NCBI GenBank assembly: GCA_964527565.1
Contig: CAZGOY010000007.1
Location: forward strand, 1-64,000
Reading direction: 5' to 3'
DNA length: 64,000 nt
Source of the DNA: JAGXQV01 sp964527565
Lineage (GTDB): Bacteria; Pseudomonadota; Gammaproteobacteria; Burkholderiales; Sulfuricellaceae
The notes below the pieces were generated by a model. The model was not told where the DNA came from. It saw nothing but the letters and a program-made list of their open reading frames with translations, and searched no databases. The translations under genes were made by a program, and so were the position numbers. Shown here one piece after another: positions 54,380-62,964 of the stretch (its first letter is position 1; each line of letters starts with the position of its first letter).

Positions 54380-55920
54380 ATCTGCTCAAGGCACTGGCCA
54401 CCATCAGCGGGATGACGCTGCTTTCCCGCATCCTGGGGTTCGTGCGCGACACCGTGATCGCCCGTGCCTTCGGCGCGGGGATTTACTCCGATGCCTTCTT
54501 CGTCGCCTTCAAGCTGCCCAACCTGCTGCGCCGCCTGTTCGCCGAGGGCGCTTTCTCCCAGGCCTTCGTCCCCATCCTGGCGGAATACAAGACCCGCCGG
54601 GGGGCCGAGGAAACCCGCGACCTGATCGACCATGTCTCCGGCCTGTTGCTGCTGGCGCTGGTGGTCATCACCGCGCTCGGCATCCTCGCGGCGCCGGCTC
54701 TGGTGTACGTCAGCGCGCCGGGCTTTGCCGCCTCGCCGCAGAAATTCGATGTGACGGTACAACTGCTGCGCCTCACCTTCCCCTACATCCTGCTGATTTC
54801 GCTGGTGGCGCTGGCGGGCGGCATCCTCAATACCTGGAGCAAGTTTTCCGTGCCGGCCTTCACGCCGGTGCTGCTCAACCTCTCCTTCATCGCTTGCGCC
54901 CTGTGGCTGACACCGTATTTCGACCCGCCGGTGCTGGCGCTGGGCATCGCCGTGGTACTCGGCGGCATCCTGCAACTGGCTTTCCAGGTGCCGCATCTGG
55001 CGAAGCTGGGGCTGGTTCCGCGCTTTCGCCTGAATTTCCGCCACGAGGGCGCACGCCGCATCCTCAAGCTGATGGGCCCGGCAGTGTTCGGCGTTTCCAT
55101 CAGCCAGATCAGCCTGCTCATCAATACCATTTTCGCTTCCTTCCTGGTTACCGGTAGCGTTTCCTGGCTGTATTACGCCGACCGCCTGATGGAATTCCCC
55201 ACCGGCATGCTGGGCGTGGCGCTCGGCACCATCCTGCTCCCTTCGCTGGCGCGGCACCATGCCGACGATGCCGGGGAACGCTATTCCGAACTGCTCGACT
55301 GGGGCCTGCGCCTCACCCTGCTGCTCGCCCTGCCTGCTGCCGTGGGGCTGGCGATGCTTGCCGAACCGCTGATCGCCACGCTGTTTTACTACGGTAAATT
55401 TACCGCTCACGACCTGGCGATGACGCAGCAGGCGCTGGTCGCCTACAGCCTGGGCCTGCTCGGCCTCATCATGGTGAAAGTGCTGGCGCCGGGCTTCTAC
55501 GCGCGGCAAAACATCAGGACCCCGGTAAAAATCGCGCTCGTCACTCTGGTCGCCACCCAGTTGATGAACCTGGCCTTCATCATCCCCTTGCGCCACACCG
55601 GGCTGGCGCTCTCCATCGGCCTGGGCGCCTGCCTGAACGCCGGATTGCTGTATTACCACCTGCGCCGCCACGGCATTTACCGCCCGCAGCCCGGCTGGCC
55701 GTTGTTCCTCTGCAAACTGGCCGCCGCCGTGACGCTGATGGCGGCGCTGTTGTGGTTCTCCAGCACCAGCGTGCAAGGTGTCTGGCTGCACGGCGGTATC
55801 CTGACGCGCGCGCTGTACCTGGCCGGGTTCATCCTCGCGGGCGCCACCGGATATTTCGCCGCGCTGTGGCTGCTGGGTTTCCGCCTGCGGGAATACGTCA
55901 GGCACGGCGCCTCAACGTGA
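54376..55920 (+). CDS. murJ: Lipid II flippase MurJ
   Basis: A 514-residue MOP-superfamily protein with about 14 membrane helices. It begins 'MNLLKALATISGMTLLSRIL' and has 'GFVRDTVIARAFGAG', 'LPNLLRRLFAEGAFSQAFVP' (with the essential Arg residues) and 'ADRLMEFPTGMLGVALGTIL'. It flips lipid II for peptidoglycan synthesis. The start overlaps the stop of the toxin gene. Confidence 0.96.
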   Translation: MNLLKALATISGMTLLSRILGFVRDTVIARAFGAGIYSDAFFVAFKLPNLLRRLFAEGAFSQAFVPILAEYKTRRGAEETRDLIDHVSGLLLLALVVITALGILAAPALVYVSAPGFAASPQKFDVTVQLLRLTFPYILLISLVALAGGILNTWSKFSVPAFTPVLLNLSFIACALWLTPYFDPPVLALGIAVVLGGILQLAFQVPHLAKLGLVPRFRLNFRHEGARRILKLMGPAVFGVSISQISLLINTIFASFLVTGSVSWLYYADRLMEFPTGMLGVALGTILLPSLARHHADDAGERYSELLDWGLRLTLLLALPAAVGLAMLAEPLIATLFYYGKFTAHDLAMTQQALVAYSLGLLGLIMVKVLAPGFYARQNIRTPVKIALVTLVATQLMNLAFIIPLRHTGLALSIGLGACLNAGLLYYHLRRHGIYRPQPGWPLFLCKLAAAVTLMAALLWFSSTSVQGVWLHGGILTRALYLAGFILAGATGYFAALWLLGFRLREYVRHGAST

Positions 55921-55925
55921 GTCGC

Positions 55926-57389
55926 CTAAATTCCCAGCCCGCTCCATAGCTCATCCACCCGCCGTTTCACCGCCTCGTCCATGACGATGGGGCGGCCCCA
56001 CTCGCGGGTGGTTTCCCCCGGCCACTTGTTGGTGGCGTCGAGCCCCATTTTCGAACCCAGGCCGCTGACCGGACTGGCGAAATCGAGGTAATCGATGGGG
56101 GTGTTTTCCGCCAGCAGGGTGTCGCGCGCCGGGTCGACGCGCGTGGTCATGGCCCAGATCACTTCCTTCCACTCGCGGATGTTGACGTCGTCGTCGGTGA
56201 CGATGATGAACTTGGTGTACATGAACTGGCGCAGGAAGGACCATATCCCGAACATCACCCGTTTGGCATGGCCGGGATACTGCTTTTTGATGCTGACGCA
56301 AGCCAGGCGGTAGGAGCAGCCTTCCGGCGGCAGGTAGAAATCGGTGATTTCGGGAAACTGTTTTTGCAACAGCGGCACGAAAACTTCGTTGAGCGCCACG
56401 CCGAGAATGGCCGGTTCGTCCGGCGGCTTGCCGGTATAGGTGCTGTGGTAGATCGGCTCGCGCCGCAGGGTGATGCGCTCGATGGTGAAAACCGGGAATT
56501 CGGCCTGTTCGTTGTAATAGCCGGTGTGGTCGCCGTAGGGGCCTTCTAGTGCCGTCTCATTGGGGTGAATCACGCCTTCCAGAACGATTTCCGCGCTCGC
56601 CGGGACTTGCAGGTCGCAGCCCAGCGCCTTGACCACTTCGGTCTTCGCGCCGCGCAGCAAGCCGGCGAACTGGTATTCGGAGAGCGCATCCGGCACCGGC
56701 GTCACCGCCGCGAGTATGGTCGCCGGGTCGGCACCCAGGGCCACCACCACCGGGAAGGGCTGCCCCGGATGGGCTTCCTGGAATTCGCGGAAATCCAGGG
56801 CGCCGCCGCGGTGCGCCAGCCAGCGCATGATGACCTTGTTGGGGGCGATCACCTGCTGACGGTAGATGCCGAGGTTCTGGCGCGTCTTGTGCGGGCCGCG
56901 CGTGATGGTCAGCCCCCAGGTGATCAGCGGCGCCACGTCGCCCGGCCAGCAGGTCTGGATGGGCAGGCGCGCCAGATCGACATCCGCGCCTTCCCACACG
57001 ACTTCCTGGCAGGGCGCGGAAGACAGCTCTCTGGGCGCCATGTTGAGCACCTGTTTGAATTTCGGCAGCTTCTCCCAGGCGTCACGCAAGCCCTTGGGCG
57101 GTTCCGGCTCCTTGAGAAAGGCCAGCAGCTTGCCCACCTCGCGCAAGGCTTCCACGCTGTCCTCGCCCATGCCCAGCGCCACGCGGCGCGGCGTGCCGAA
57201 CAGGTTGGCGAGCACCGGCATGGTGTGCCCGGTGGGGCGCTCGAAGAGCAGCGCCGGGCCGCCGACGCGCAGCACGCGGTCGCAGATTTCGGTCATCTCC
57301 AGCCTGGGGCTGACCTCGGCGGCAATCCGCTTCAATTCGCCCTGGGCTTCCAGTTGCGCGATAAAGTCGCGCAGATCGTGATATTTCAT
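55926..57389 (-). CDS. ubiD: UbiD family 4-hydroxy-3-polyprenylbenzoate decarboxylase
   Basis: A 487-residue prenylated-FMN-dependent decarboxylase of ubiquinone synthesis. Motifs include 'PRLEMTEICDRVLRVGGPAL' at the N-terminus, 'NLGIYRQQVIAPNKVIMRWL' with the cofactor loop, the catalytic acidic residues in 'ALEGPYGDHTGYYNEQAEFP', and 'MGLDATNKWPGETTREWGRP' at the C-terminus. Length is standard. Its prFMN synthase UbiX is not in the window. Confidence 0.95.
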   Translation of the reverse strand: MKYHDLRDFIAQLEAQGELKRIAAEVSPRLEMTEICDRVLRVGGPALLFERPTGHTMPVLANLFGTPRRVALGMGEDSVEALREVGKLLAFLKEPEPPKGLRDAWEKLPKFKQVLNMAPRELSSAPCQEVVWEGADVDLARLPIQTCWPGDVAPLITWGLTITRGPHKTRQNLGIYRQQVIAPNKVIMRWLAHRGGALDFREFQEAHPGQPFPVVVALGADPATILAAVTPVPDALSEYQFAGLLRGAKTEVVKALGCDLQVPASAEIVLEGVIHPNETALEGPYGDHTGYYNEQAEFPVFTIERITLRREPIYHSTYTGKPPDEPAILGVALNEVFVPLLQKQFPEITDFYLPPEGCSYRLACVSIKKQYPGHAKRVMFGIWSFLRQFMYTKFIIVTDDDVNIREWKEVIWAMTTRVDPARDTLLAENTPIDYLDFASPVSGLGSKMGLDATNKWPGETTREWGRPIVMDEAVKRRVDELWSGLGI

Positions 57390-57470
57390 GCGTGTGCGCC
57401 CTCCCTATGAAACTTTCAATCCAGCCGCCAACGTAGCCGCTCCATGCGCGTATTCCGGGAAAGCTTTCCC

Positions 57471-57611
57471 TCAATTCGGTTCAATCAGTGCCTCGCGCGG
57501 CTTGTCCGCCTGTTCCTGCGCGTCGAATGTACCGCAATGCCCGGTATATACCAAACGATGGCCGTTGCCCGAAGCCGGGATGTGCGCTCCGGCGCAAGGA
57601 CGTTCAGACAT
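57471..57611 (-). CDS. Candidate 46-residue small protein after ahpF
   Basis: The frame runs 'MSERPCAGAHIPASGNGHRL' to 'EALIEPN' and starts 6 bases after the ahpF stop codon. It contains Cys and Gly-His-Cys residues that could bind a metal, but I recognise no family with confidence. It may be a small fourth product of the ahpCF transcript or chance. Confidence 0.3.
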   Translation of the reverse strand: MSERPCAGAHIPASGNGHRLVYTGHCGTFDAQEQADKPREALIEPN

Positions 57612-57617
57612 CGCGCA

Positions 57618-59183
57618 TCACGCTGATCCCGTGCCGCTACGAATCAGGTAGTCGAATGCGCCCAGGCTGGCCTTGGCCCCTTCGCCCATGGCGATGATGA
57701 TCTGCTTGTAGGGCACAGTGGTCGCATCCCCGGCGGCGAAGATGCCGGGCGCCGAGGTTTGTCCGCGCGCGTCGACCTCGATTTCGCCGCGCGGCGACAG
57801 CGTCAGCGTGCCTTTCAGCCAGTCGGTGTTGGGCAGCAGACCGATCTGCACGAAGATGCCTTCCAGTTTGATGCGCCGCGTTTCGCCGCTGATGCGCTCC
57901 TGATAGAGCAGACCGTTGACCTTGCCGCCGTCGCCCGTCACTTCGCGGGTCTGCGCATTGACGATCACCGTGACGTTGGGCAGGGCGCGCAGGGCTTTCT
58001 GCAACACCGCGTCGGCGCGCAGTTCGTTGCCGAATTCCAGCAGGGTGACGTGGGCAACGATGCCGGCCAGATCAATGGCCGCTTCCACCCCGGAATTGCC
58101 GCCGCCGATCACCGCCACGCGCTTGCCCTTGAACAGCGGGCCGTCGCAGTGCGGGCAATAGGCCACCCCGCGCCCCCGGTATTCGCGTTCGCCGGGCACG
58201 TTCATCTCGCGCCAGCGCGCCCCGGTGGCGATGACCACCGTTTTGGCCTTGAGCACGGCGCCGCCCGCCAGCCGCACCTCGGCCAGCCCGCCGTTTTCCG
58301 GCGGCAGCAGGGCTTCGGCGCGTTGCAGGTTGATGATGTCCACCGCGTATTCGCGCACGTGCTGCTCCAGCGCCTGCGCCAGTTTCGGCCCCTCGGTGTG
58401 CGGCACCGAAATCAGGTTTTCGATCGCCAGCGTATCCAGTACCTGACCGCCGAAGCGCTCGGCGACCACGCCGGTGCGGATGCCTTTGCGCGCCGCGTAG
58501 ACCGCCGCCGCCGCGCCGGCCGGGCCGCCGCCCACCACCAGCAGGTCGAAGGGTTCCTTGCGGGCGATTTTCGCGGCTTCGCGCGCCGCCGCGCCGGTAT
58601 CGAGGCGCGCCAGGATTTCCGCCACGCCGAGGCGTCCCTGCGCAAAGGGTTCACCGTTGAGGAAGACGCTGGGCACCGCCATGATCTGGCGCGCATTCAC
58701 CTCGTCCTGGAACAGCGCGCCGTCGATCATCACGTGGTGGATGTTGGGGTTGAGGGCCGCCATCGCATTCAGCGCCTGTACCACTTCCGGGCAGTTCTGG
58801 CAGGACAGCGAAATGTAGGTCTCGAAACGGTATTCGCCCGGCAGGGTGCGGATTTGTTCCAGCGCGTCATTTTCCAGCTTGGGCGGATAGCCGCTGGCTT
58901 GCAGCAGCGCCAGCACCAGGGAGGTGAACTCGTGCCCCATCGGCACGCCGGCGAAGCGGATGCGCGTGGTTTCGCCGGGGCGTCCGATGGAGAAGGAAGG
59001 CTTGCGCGTATCGTTGCCGTTTTCGAGCAGGCTCACCTTGCCGGAAAGCGCGGCGATGTCTTCCAGCAGGGCGCGCATTTCGCGGGCGGCGGCGCTGTCG
59101 TCGAGCGAGGCCACCAGTTCTATGGGGGCCGCGAGCTTTTCGAAATAAGTCTGTAATTGGGTCTTGATAGCGGTGTCGAGCAT
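57618..59183 (-). CDS. ahpF: Alkyl hydroperoxide reductase subunit F
   Basis: A 521-residue flavoprotein that passes electrons from NADH to AhpC. The N-terminal thioredoxin-like pair carries 'SLSCQNCPEVVQAL'; the C-terminal thioredoxin-reductase-like part has 'VVGGGPAGAAAAVYAARKG' and the active site 'GVAYCPHCDGPLF'. ATG 59183 is used; a longer frame extends into ahpC. It lies 10 bases downstream of ahpC. Confidence 0.95.
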   Translation of the reverse strand: MLDTAIKTQLQTYFEKLAAPIELVASLDDSAAAREMRALLEDIAALSGKVSLLENGNDTRKPSFSIGRPGETTRIRFAGVPMGHEFTSLVLALLQASGYPPKLENDALEQIRTLPGEYRFETYISLSCQNCPEVVQALNAMAALNPNIHHVMIDGALFQDEVNARQIMAVPSVFLNGEPFAQGRLGVAEILARLDTGAAAREAAKIARKEPFDLLVVGGGPAGAAAAVYAARKGIRTGVVAERFGGQVLDTLAIENLISVPHTEGPKLAQALEQHVREYAVDIINLQRAEALLPPENGGLAEVRLAGGAVLKAKTVVIATGARWREMNVPGEREYRGRGVAYCPHCDGPLFKGKRVAVIGGGNSGVEAAIDLAGIVAHVTLLEFGNELRADAVLQKALRALPNVTVIVNAQTREVTGDGGKVNGLLYQERISGETRRIKLEGIFVQIGLLPNTDWLKGTLTLSPRGEIEVDARGQTSAPGIFAAGDATTVPYKQIIIAMGEGAKASLGAFDYLIRSGTGSA

Positions 59184-59193
59184 GGGGTTCTCC

Positions 59194-59760
59194 CTATATT
59201 TTCCCGACCAGGTCCAGCGAAGGCGCCAGCGTTTGCGCGCCCGGTTGCCACTTGGCAGGGCACACTTCACCCGGATGGGCGGCGATGTATTGCGCCGCCT
59301 GCACCTTGCGCAACAATTCCCTGGCGTCGCGCCCGATGCCCAGGTCATGGATTTCGCAGACCTTGATGACGCCCTCCGGGTTGACCACGAAGGTGCCGCG
59401 CAAGGCCAGTCCTTCTTCCTCGATCATCACGCCGAAATTGCGGGTGATGTTTCCCGTGGGGTCGCCGACCATCGGGTATTGAATCTTCTTGATGGTGTCG
59501 GAGGCATCGTGCCAGGCCTTGTGCGTGAAATGGGTGTCGGTGGAGACCGAGTAGATTTCCACGCCGATTTTCTTGTACTCCTCGTACACGTCGGCCAGGT
59601 CGCCCAGTTCGGTGGGGCAGACGAAGGTGAAATCCGCCGGATAGAAGAACACCACCGACCATTTGCCTTTCAGGCTGGCTTCGGTGATCTCGCTGAATTT
59701 GCCGTTGTGATAGACGTTGGCCTTGAAGGGCTTGATTTCGGTGTTGATCAAAGAACTCAT
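59194..59760 (-). CDS. ahpC: Alkyl hydroperoxide reductase subunit C (peroxiredoxin)
   Basis: A 188-residue typical 2-Cys peroxiredoxin with the peroxidatic Cys48 in 'ADFTFVCPTELGDL', the conserved 'TDTHFTHKAWHD' and the resolving Cys in 'HPGEVCPAKWQPG'. It reduces hydrogen peroxide, organic peroxides and peroxynitrite with AhpF. GGAGA is the ribosome binding site. An OxyR-like site lies upstream. Confidence 0.96.
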   Translation of the reverse strand: MSSLINTEIKPFKANVYHNGKFSEITEASLKGKWSVVFFYPADFTFVCPTELGDLADVYEEYKKIGVEIYSVSTDTHFTHKAWHDASDTIKKIQYPMVGDPTGNITRNFGVMIEEEGLALRGTFVVNPEGVIKVCEIHDLGIGRDARELLRKVQAAQYIAAHPGEVCPAKWQPGAQTLAPSLDLVGKI

Positions 59761-59841
59761 GAGGTATCTCCTTGGGTTGGTTTGAGTGCAATCGCGTTAT
59801 TGCGATGGGTGCATGTTAAGGAGAGTCGCTCTATTGTTCAA

Positions 59842-59878
59842 ATTGATTGTTGCAATTCTGTAAATAGTTTTTCGCTAT
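59842..59878 (-). promoter_or_regulatory. OxyR-like binding site upstream of ahpC
   Basis: On the minus strand ATAGCGAAAAACTAT (59864-59878) is separated by seven bases from ATTGCAACAATCAAT (59842-59856). The OxyR consensus is two ATAGnt/anCTAT-type elements separated by seven bases; both elements here keep the dyad ends and the spacing. The site lies about 80-120 bases upstream of ahpC. Confidence 0.7.
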
Positions 59879-59919
59879 CTAGTGGTGTGACTTGCGGCGG
59901 AAATCCGGGGGGGCGACTC

Positions 59920-60759
59920 TCAGATGCCGGGCAAAAAGCGCATCGACAAGTCCACCGCCTTGATGTCCTTGGTCAGGGCGCCGATGGAAATGCGGTCCAC
60001 ACCGGTTTCGGCGACGGCACGCAGGTTTTTCAGGGTAATGCCGCCGGAGGCTTCCAGCACGGCGCGCCCGTTGGTGAGGGCGACGGCTTCGCGCAGGCGC
60101 TTGAGGGTGAAGTTGTCGAGCAGGATCAGTTTGGCTCCGGCGTCTAGTGCCTGGCGCAACTCCTTGAGGTTTTCCACTTCGATCTGGACGCAGACGCCGG
60201 GCAGCGCCAGTTCGACGGCCTGATTCAGGGCCTGGGCGATGCCGCCGGCGGCGGCGATGTGGTTTTCCTTGATGAGAATGCCGTCGTGCAGGCCGCTGCG
60301 CTGGTTGGCGCCACCGCCGCACCGTACCGCGTATTTCTGCGCCAGGCGCAGCCCCGGCAAGGTCTTGCGCGTATCCATCACCATCGCCCCGGTTCCGGCG
60401 ATGGCGTCGGCGTGGCGGCGCGCGCTGGTGGCAGTGGCCGAGAGGGTTTGCAGGAAGTTCAGCGCCGGGCGCTCGGCGCTCAGCATGGCGCGGGCGTTGC
60501 CGTGGATTTCGCAGAGGATCTGGTTGGGGGCGATGGCCTCGCCGTCACGGGCAAACCAGCGGATCTCGATGTGTTCGTCCAGCCTCTGGAAACAGCCCGC
60601 GAACCAGGCCGTGCCGCACAGCACGGCCGCCTCGCGGCTGATGACGGTGGCGCGGGCGCGTTCCTGCGGCGGAATGAGTTGCGCGGTGAGGTCGCCGCTG
60701 CCGATGTCCTCGCGCAGGGCGGCGGAGATGTTTTCTTCGATGGCTTGGGTTAGGTTCAT
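59920..60759 (-). CDS. nadC: Nicotinate-nucleotide pyrophosphorylase (quinolinate phosphoribosyltransferase)
   Basis: A 279-residue enzyme converting quinolinate and PRPP into nicotinate mononucleotide in NAD synthesis. It has 'LREDIGSGDLTAQLIPPQER', 'DTRKTLPGLRLAQKYAVRCG', 'ILIKENHIAAAGGIAQALNQ' and 'VDRISIGALTKDIKAVDLSM'. It is complete and stands at the edge of the CRISPR region. Confidence 0.96.
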   Translation of the reverse strand: MNLTQAIEENISAALREDIGSGDLTAQLIPPQERARATVISREAAVLCGTAWFAGCFQRLDEHIEIRWFARDGEAIAPNQILCEIHGNARAMLSAERPALNFLQTLSATATSARRHADAIAGTGAMVMDTRKTLPGLRLAQKYAVRCGGGANQRSGLHDGILIKENHIAAAGGIAQALNQAVELALPGVCVQIEVENLKELRQALDAGAKLILLDNFTLKRLREAVALTNGRAVLEASGGITLKNLRAVAETGVDRISIGALTKDIKAVDLSMRFLPGI

Positions 60760-60810
60760 GGTGGGTACGCTCGTCTTTTCCGATGTTGAATTCTACGATT
60801 TTTGCACCGT

Positions 60811-61755
60811 TTACGCCTGTTCCAGCGCGTATTGCCCCAGCCCGAAAGTCGCATTCTTGCCCGCATGCAGCCATTGCCCGAGGTGCAGAAAAGGCAGAAA
60901 AGGCGCCAGATCGCCGCGTAGCCGCCATTCCCCGGTCACGCCGCCCAGCGCCATCTTCTGCTGCTGGCGGTTCGACCAGCGCGTCCAGTCGCGCCAGTGC
61001 AGGTGTTTTTCGCTTTCAATGCGCTCGGCGAGTTGCGCCAGACCGGCGAAATCCAGCGCCAGCGGCTGGAGCGTATGAAATTCCGCCACCAGCGCCGTGC
61101 GTCGCACCAGAGCCATCAGCAGCTCACGCGCCGTCAAGCGCTCCGCCCCCAGCGGCTTGCCGTTTTCCTGCAAGCGCAGGGGCGTGGAAAAATGCAGCGT
61201 CACTTCACCCGTATCATGGAATGGTGGCAGGGGCAGGGTGGCCGGGTGTTCCTGCAACATGCCTTCAGCAGCAAGAAAGATCGCTGCCTCGCCATCCGGG
61301 GCCAGATGGGAAATGCGTTCCAGCCGTGCCGTGCCTTCGCCCTTGCCCACGCCATGCACAAAGGCGCGCTGCCAGGCCAACACGATGAAAGGCATCTGCC
61401 GGATGGCGTTGCCCGCCAGCACTACATGAAAGCTCAGCGCCTCTCCCGGCGCATAAGCGCGCTCGCCCCACGGTGGCGGCTCGATAACGTAAGGATTAGG
61501 AATCTGCGAAAATCTTTGCAGCGCGTGGTGTTCCGGCGGCGGGGTCTCGAAAATGCGCGGATAAGGGCAAGTGCGATACAGCCCGCAAGCCTTGCAGTCG
61601 CGCTCCCGCGTCATGCAGGTCACGCGCCGCAAGGCATTGCCGAAAGCTCCGCGCAGGGTGGAACCGGCATATTCCGGCAAATGCAGCGGCGTTTCGACAG
61701 TGAAGTCGAAACGGTAGCGGGCGAGGGGGAAAATGGCAGGAAAAGTATCTGGCAT
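60811..61755 (-). CDS. cas6: Cas6-like CRISPR pre-crRNA processing endoribonuclease
   Basis: A 314-residue RAMP protein. After 'ARYRFDFTVETPLHLPEYAG' and 'STLRGAFGNALRRVTCM' comes a cysteine-rich 'DCKACGLYRTCPYPRIFETP', a common feature of type III-linked Cas6 proteins. The C-terminal domain ends in a Gly-rich loop 'NATFGLGQYALEQ' that binds crRNA. It would cut the CRISPR repeat transcript. ATG 61755 lies 8 bases after csx16; the longer upstream frame overlaps csx16 and is rejected. Confidence 0.85.
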   Translation of the reverse strand: MPDTFPAIFPLARYRFDFTVETPLHLPEYAGSTLRGAFGNALRRVTCMTRERDCKACGLYRTCPYPRIFETPPPEHHALQRFSQIPNPYVIEPPPWGERAYAPGEALSFHVVLAGNAIRQMPFIVLAWQRAFVHGVGKGEGTARLERISHLAPDGEAAIFLAAEGMLQEHPATLPLPPFHDTGEVTLHFSTPLRLQENGKPLGAERLTARELLMALVRRTALVAEFHTLQPLALDFAGLAQLAERIESEKHLHWRDWTRWSNRQQQKMALGGVTGEWRLRGDLAPFLPFLHLGQWLHAGKNATFGLGQYALEQA

Positions 61756-61763
61756 GACGTCGG

Positions 61764-62057
61764 TCACAAAACGCGCCGCACCGTGAATTCCTCCAGCCGC
61801 GCGCCGCACTGGCGCATGTCCTGCGCGGAAAGCTCGCGCCCGCGCAAGCCCAGCGGCAATTCCAGCGACAGGTGCAGATAGCGCGCCCCGCGCTCGCACA
61901 CCTCGGCAGCCAGGTTCACCGGCAGCGAGCCGATCACCGTATCGCCGGGCATGACGATAGCCGGGTCGAGATGTTCCACCAGCGCATCGACGGCGATGTT
62001 TTCCTCGCGCGCCCATTCCTGGGCGCCGGGGTGGCGGGAGACGAAGTAGATGGTCAT
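61764..62057 (-). CDS. csx16: Csx16 family CRISPR accessory protein
   Basis: A 97-residue protein starting 'MTIYFVSRHPGAQEWARE', with 'DTVIGSLPVNLAAEVCERGA' and 'YLHLSLELPLGLRGRELSAQ', matching the VVA1548/Csx16 family that accompanies type III CRISPR systems. Csx16 is considered a CARF-related ring-nuclease-like accessory that may degrade cyclic oligoadenylate. It immediately precedes cas6. Confidence 0.88.
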   Translation of the reverse strand: MTIYFVSRHPGAQEWAREENIAVDALVEHLDPAIVMPGDTVIGSLPVNLAAEVCERGARYLHLSLELPLGLRGRELSAQDMRQCGARLEEFTVRRVL

Positions 62058-62138
62058 GGGGTTGCTGGTGTAGATTTTAGCGAAAACCGGCGCACAAAAT
62101 GGGCGATGCGGCCCAATATTGCAAACCCCTCCAGAGGA

Positions 62139-62573
62139 TTATGCATGATGGTTGCGCTCGGCATCCCACCCCTTGCAGGCCAGACCGACAACCTTTGGGA
62201 TCGGGCGGCTACCGGTGCGGTAGTGGGCAATCATGCGCCGGGTCATCCCCAGCGTCTCGGCAGCCGTGGCCAGGGACAAACCGTTGCGCTGCATCCAGCG
62301 GTCAAACTCATGGGCCGTCGGCAATCCGGCTTGTTCCCTGCACAGTTCGTAAAGTCTATCCGCGCCAAGATCAAGGCCGCCTGGCCAACCCAGGCCGTGC
62401 CCCCACTCGTCGCGCATCATGCGGTCAAAAAAGGCGGGTTCGCACAAGGCATCAAAGGGTGGCGCGGTAAGTGCAGAAAGATCGGCTCGTAGTGTTTCGC
62501 CGGTACTCCACGCCACTTCCACGGTCAGCGTGCCGACGACGCGCGCGGCCAGGATGTTCGGTGGGGTTTTCAT
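62139..62573 (-). CDS. DUF2442 domain fused to helix-turn-helix
   Basis: A 144-residue protein. The N-terminal 85 residues ('LAARVVGTLTVEVAWSTGET', 'FFDRMMRDEWGHGLGWPGGL') are a DUF2442 domain; the C-terminal 50 residues ('HEFDRWMQRNGLSLATAAET', 'LGMTRRMIAHYRTGSRPIPK') form a Cro/C1-type HTH. It overlaps the DUF4160 gene stop by four bases. It may be a DNA-binding regulator of this cassette; no toxin activity is known. Confidence 0.8.
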   Translation of the reverse strand: MKTPPNILAARVVGTLTVEVAWSTGETLRADLSALTAPPFDALCEPAFFDRMMRDEWGHGLGWPGGLDLGADRLYELCREQAGLPTAHEFDRWMQRNGLSLATAAETLGMTRRMIAHYRTGSRPIPKVVGLACKGWDAERNHHA

Positions 62574-62803
62574 GGATTCAGCCTCCGGTATTCGTCAAGG
62601 TACTTCCGTTCGTTCGCTTCAATGTCGGCCAGCGCGGGCGCCAAGCGTTTCGCTGGCGTTACATTGCCCGAGAGTGTTGCGCGTGTCTTGATAGCCACAG
62701 AAACACGACTGCCATCCTTGAACAGAACATGCACATGAGGAATTCCGTGTTCGTTGCCATTGATACGGATACGCCAGTCGCTGATGGTTTCGTAATTCGT
62801 CAC
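62570..62803 (-). CDS. DUF4160 protein
   Basis: A 77-residue protein with 'WRIRINGNEHGIPHVHVLFK' and 'ALADIEANERKYLDEYRRLN', matching the DUF4160 family, which is typically encoded next to DUF2442 and suspected to form toxin-antitoxin-like pairs. The start is GTG 62803, and its stop overlaps the DUF2442-HTH start. Confidence 0.85.
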   Translation of the reverse strand: MTNYETISDWRIRINGNEHGIPHVHVLFKDGSRVSVAIKTRATLSGNVTPAKRLAPALADIEANERKYLDEYRRLNP

Positions 62804-62824
62804 GATTCAAATCTAGTGCAATGA

Positions 62825-62932
62825 TTACACTGCGTCAAGTTGCAGCGCCTCATCGCTGGCTTCTGCCAGAAAACGGAAGCGGGTAGCTGGAAAGCCGATC
62901 TGCTGCCCGTCTGTCAGCTTGATGAAAACCAT
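62825..62932 (-). pseudogene. 35-residue truncated DUF2442-like peptide
   Basis: The frame reads 'MVFIKLTDGQQIGFPATRFR' then 'FLAEASDEALQLDAV' and a stop. The 'KLTDG..IGFP..RF..L..A' pattern is the N-terminal half of short DUF2442 proteins (normally about 75-90 residues). It ends early and is 21 bases upstream of DUF4160. It is probably a decayed partner gene, replaced by the DUF2442-HTH fusion. Confidence 0.6.
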
Positions 62933-62964
62933 GCTGCCTGTTGATCAGGCATGGGTGGCGAGCA

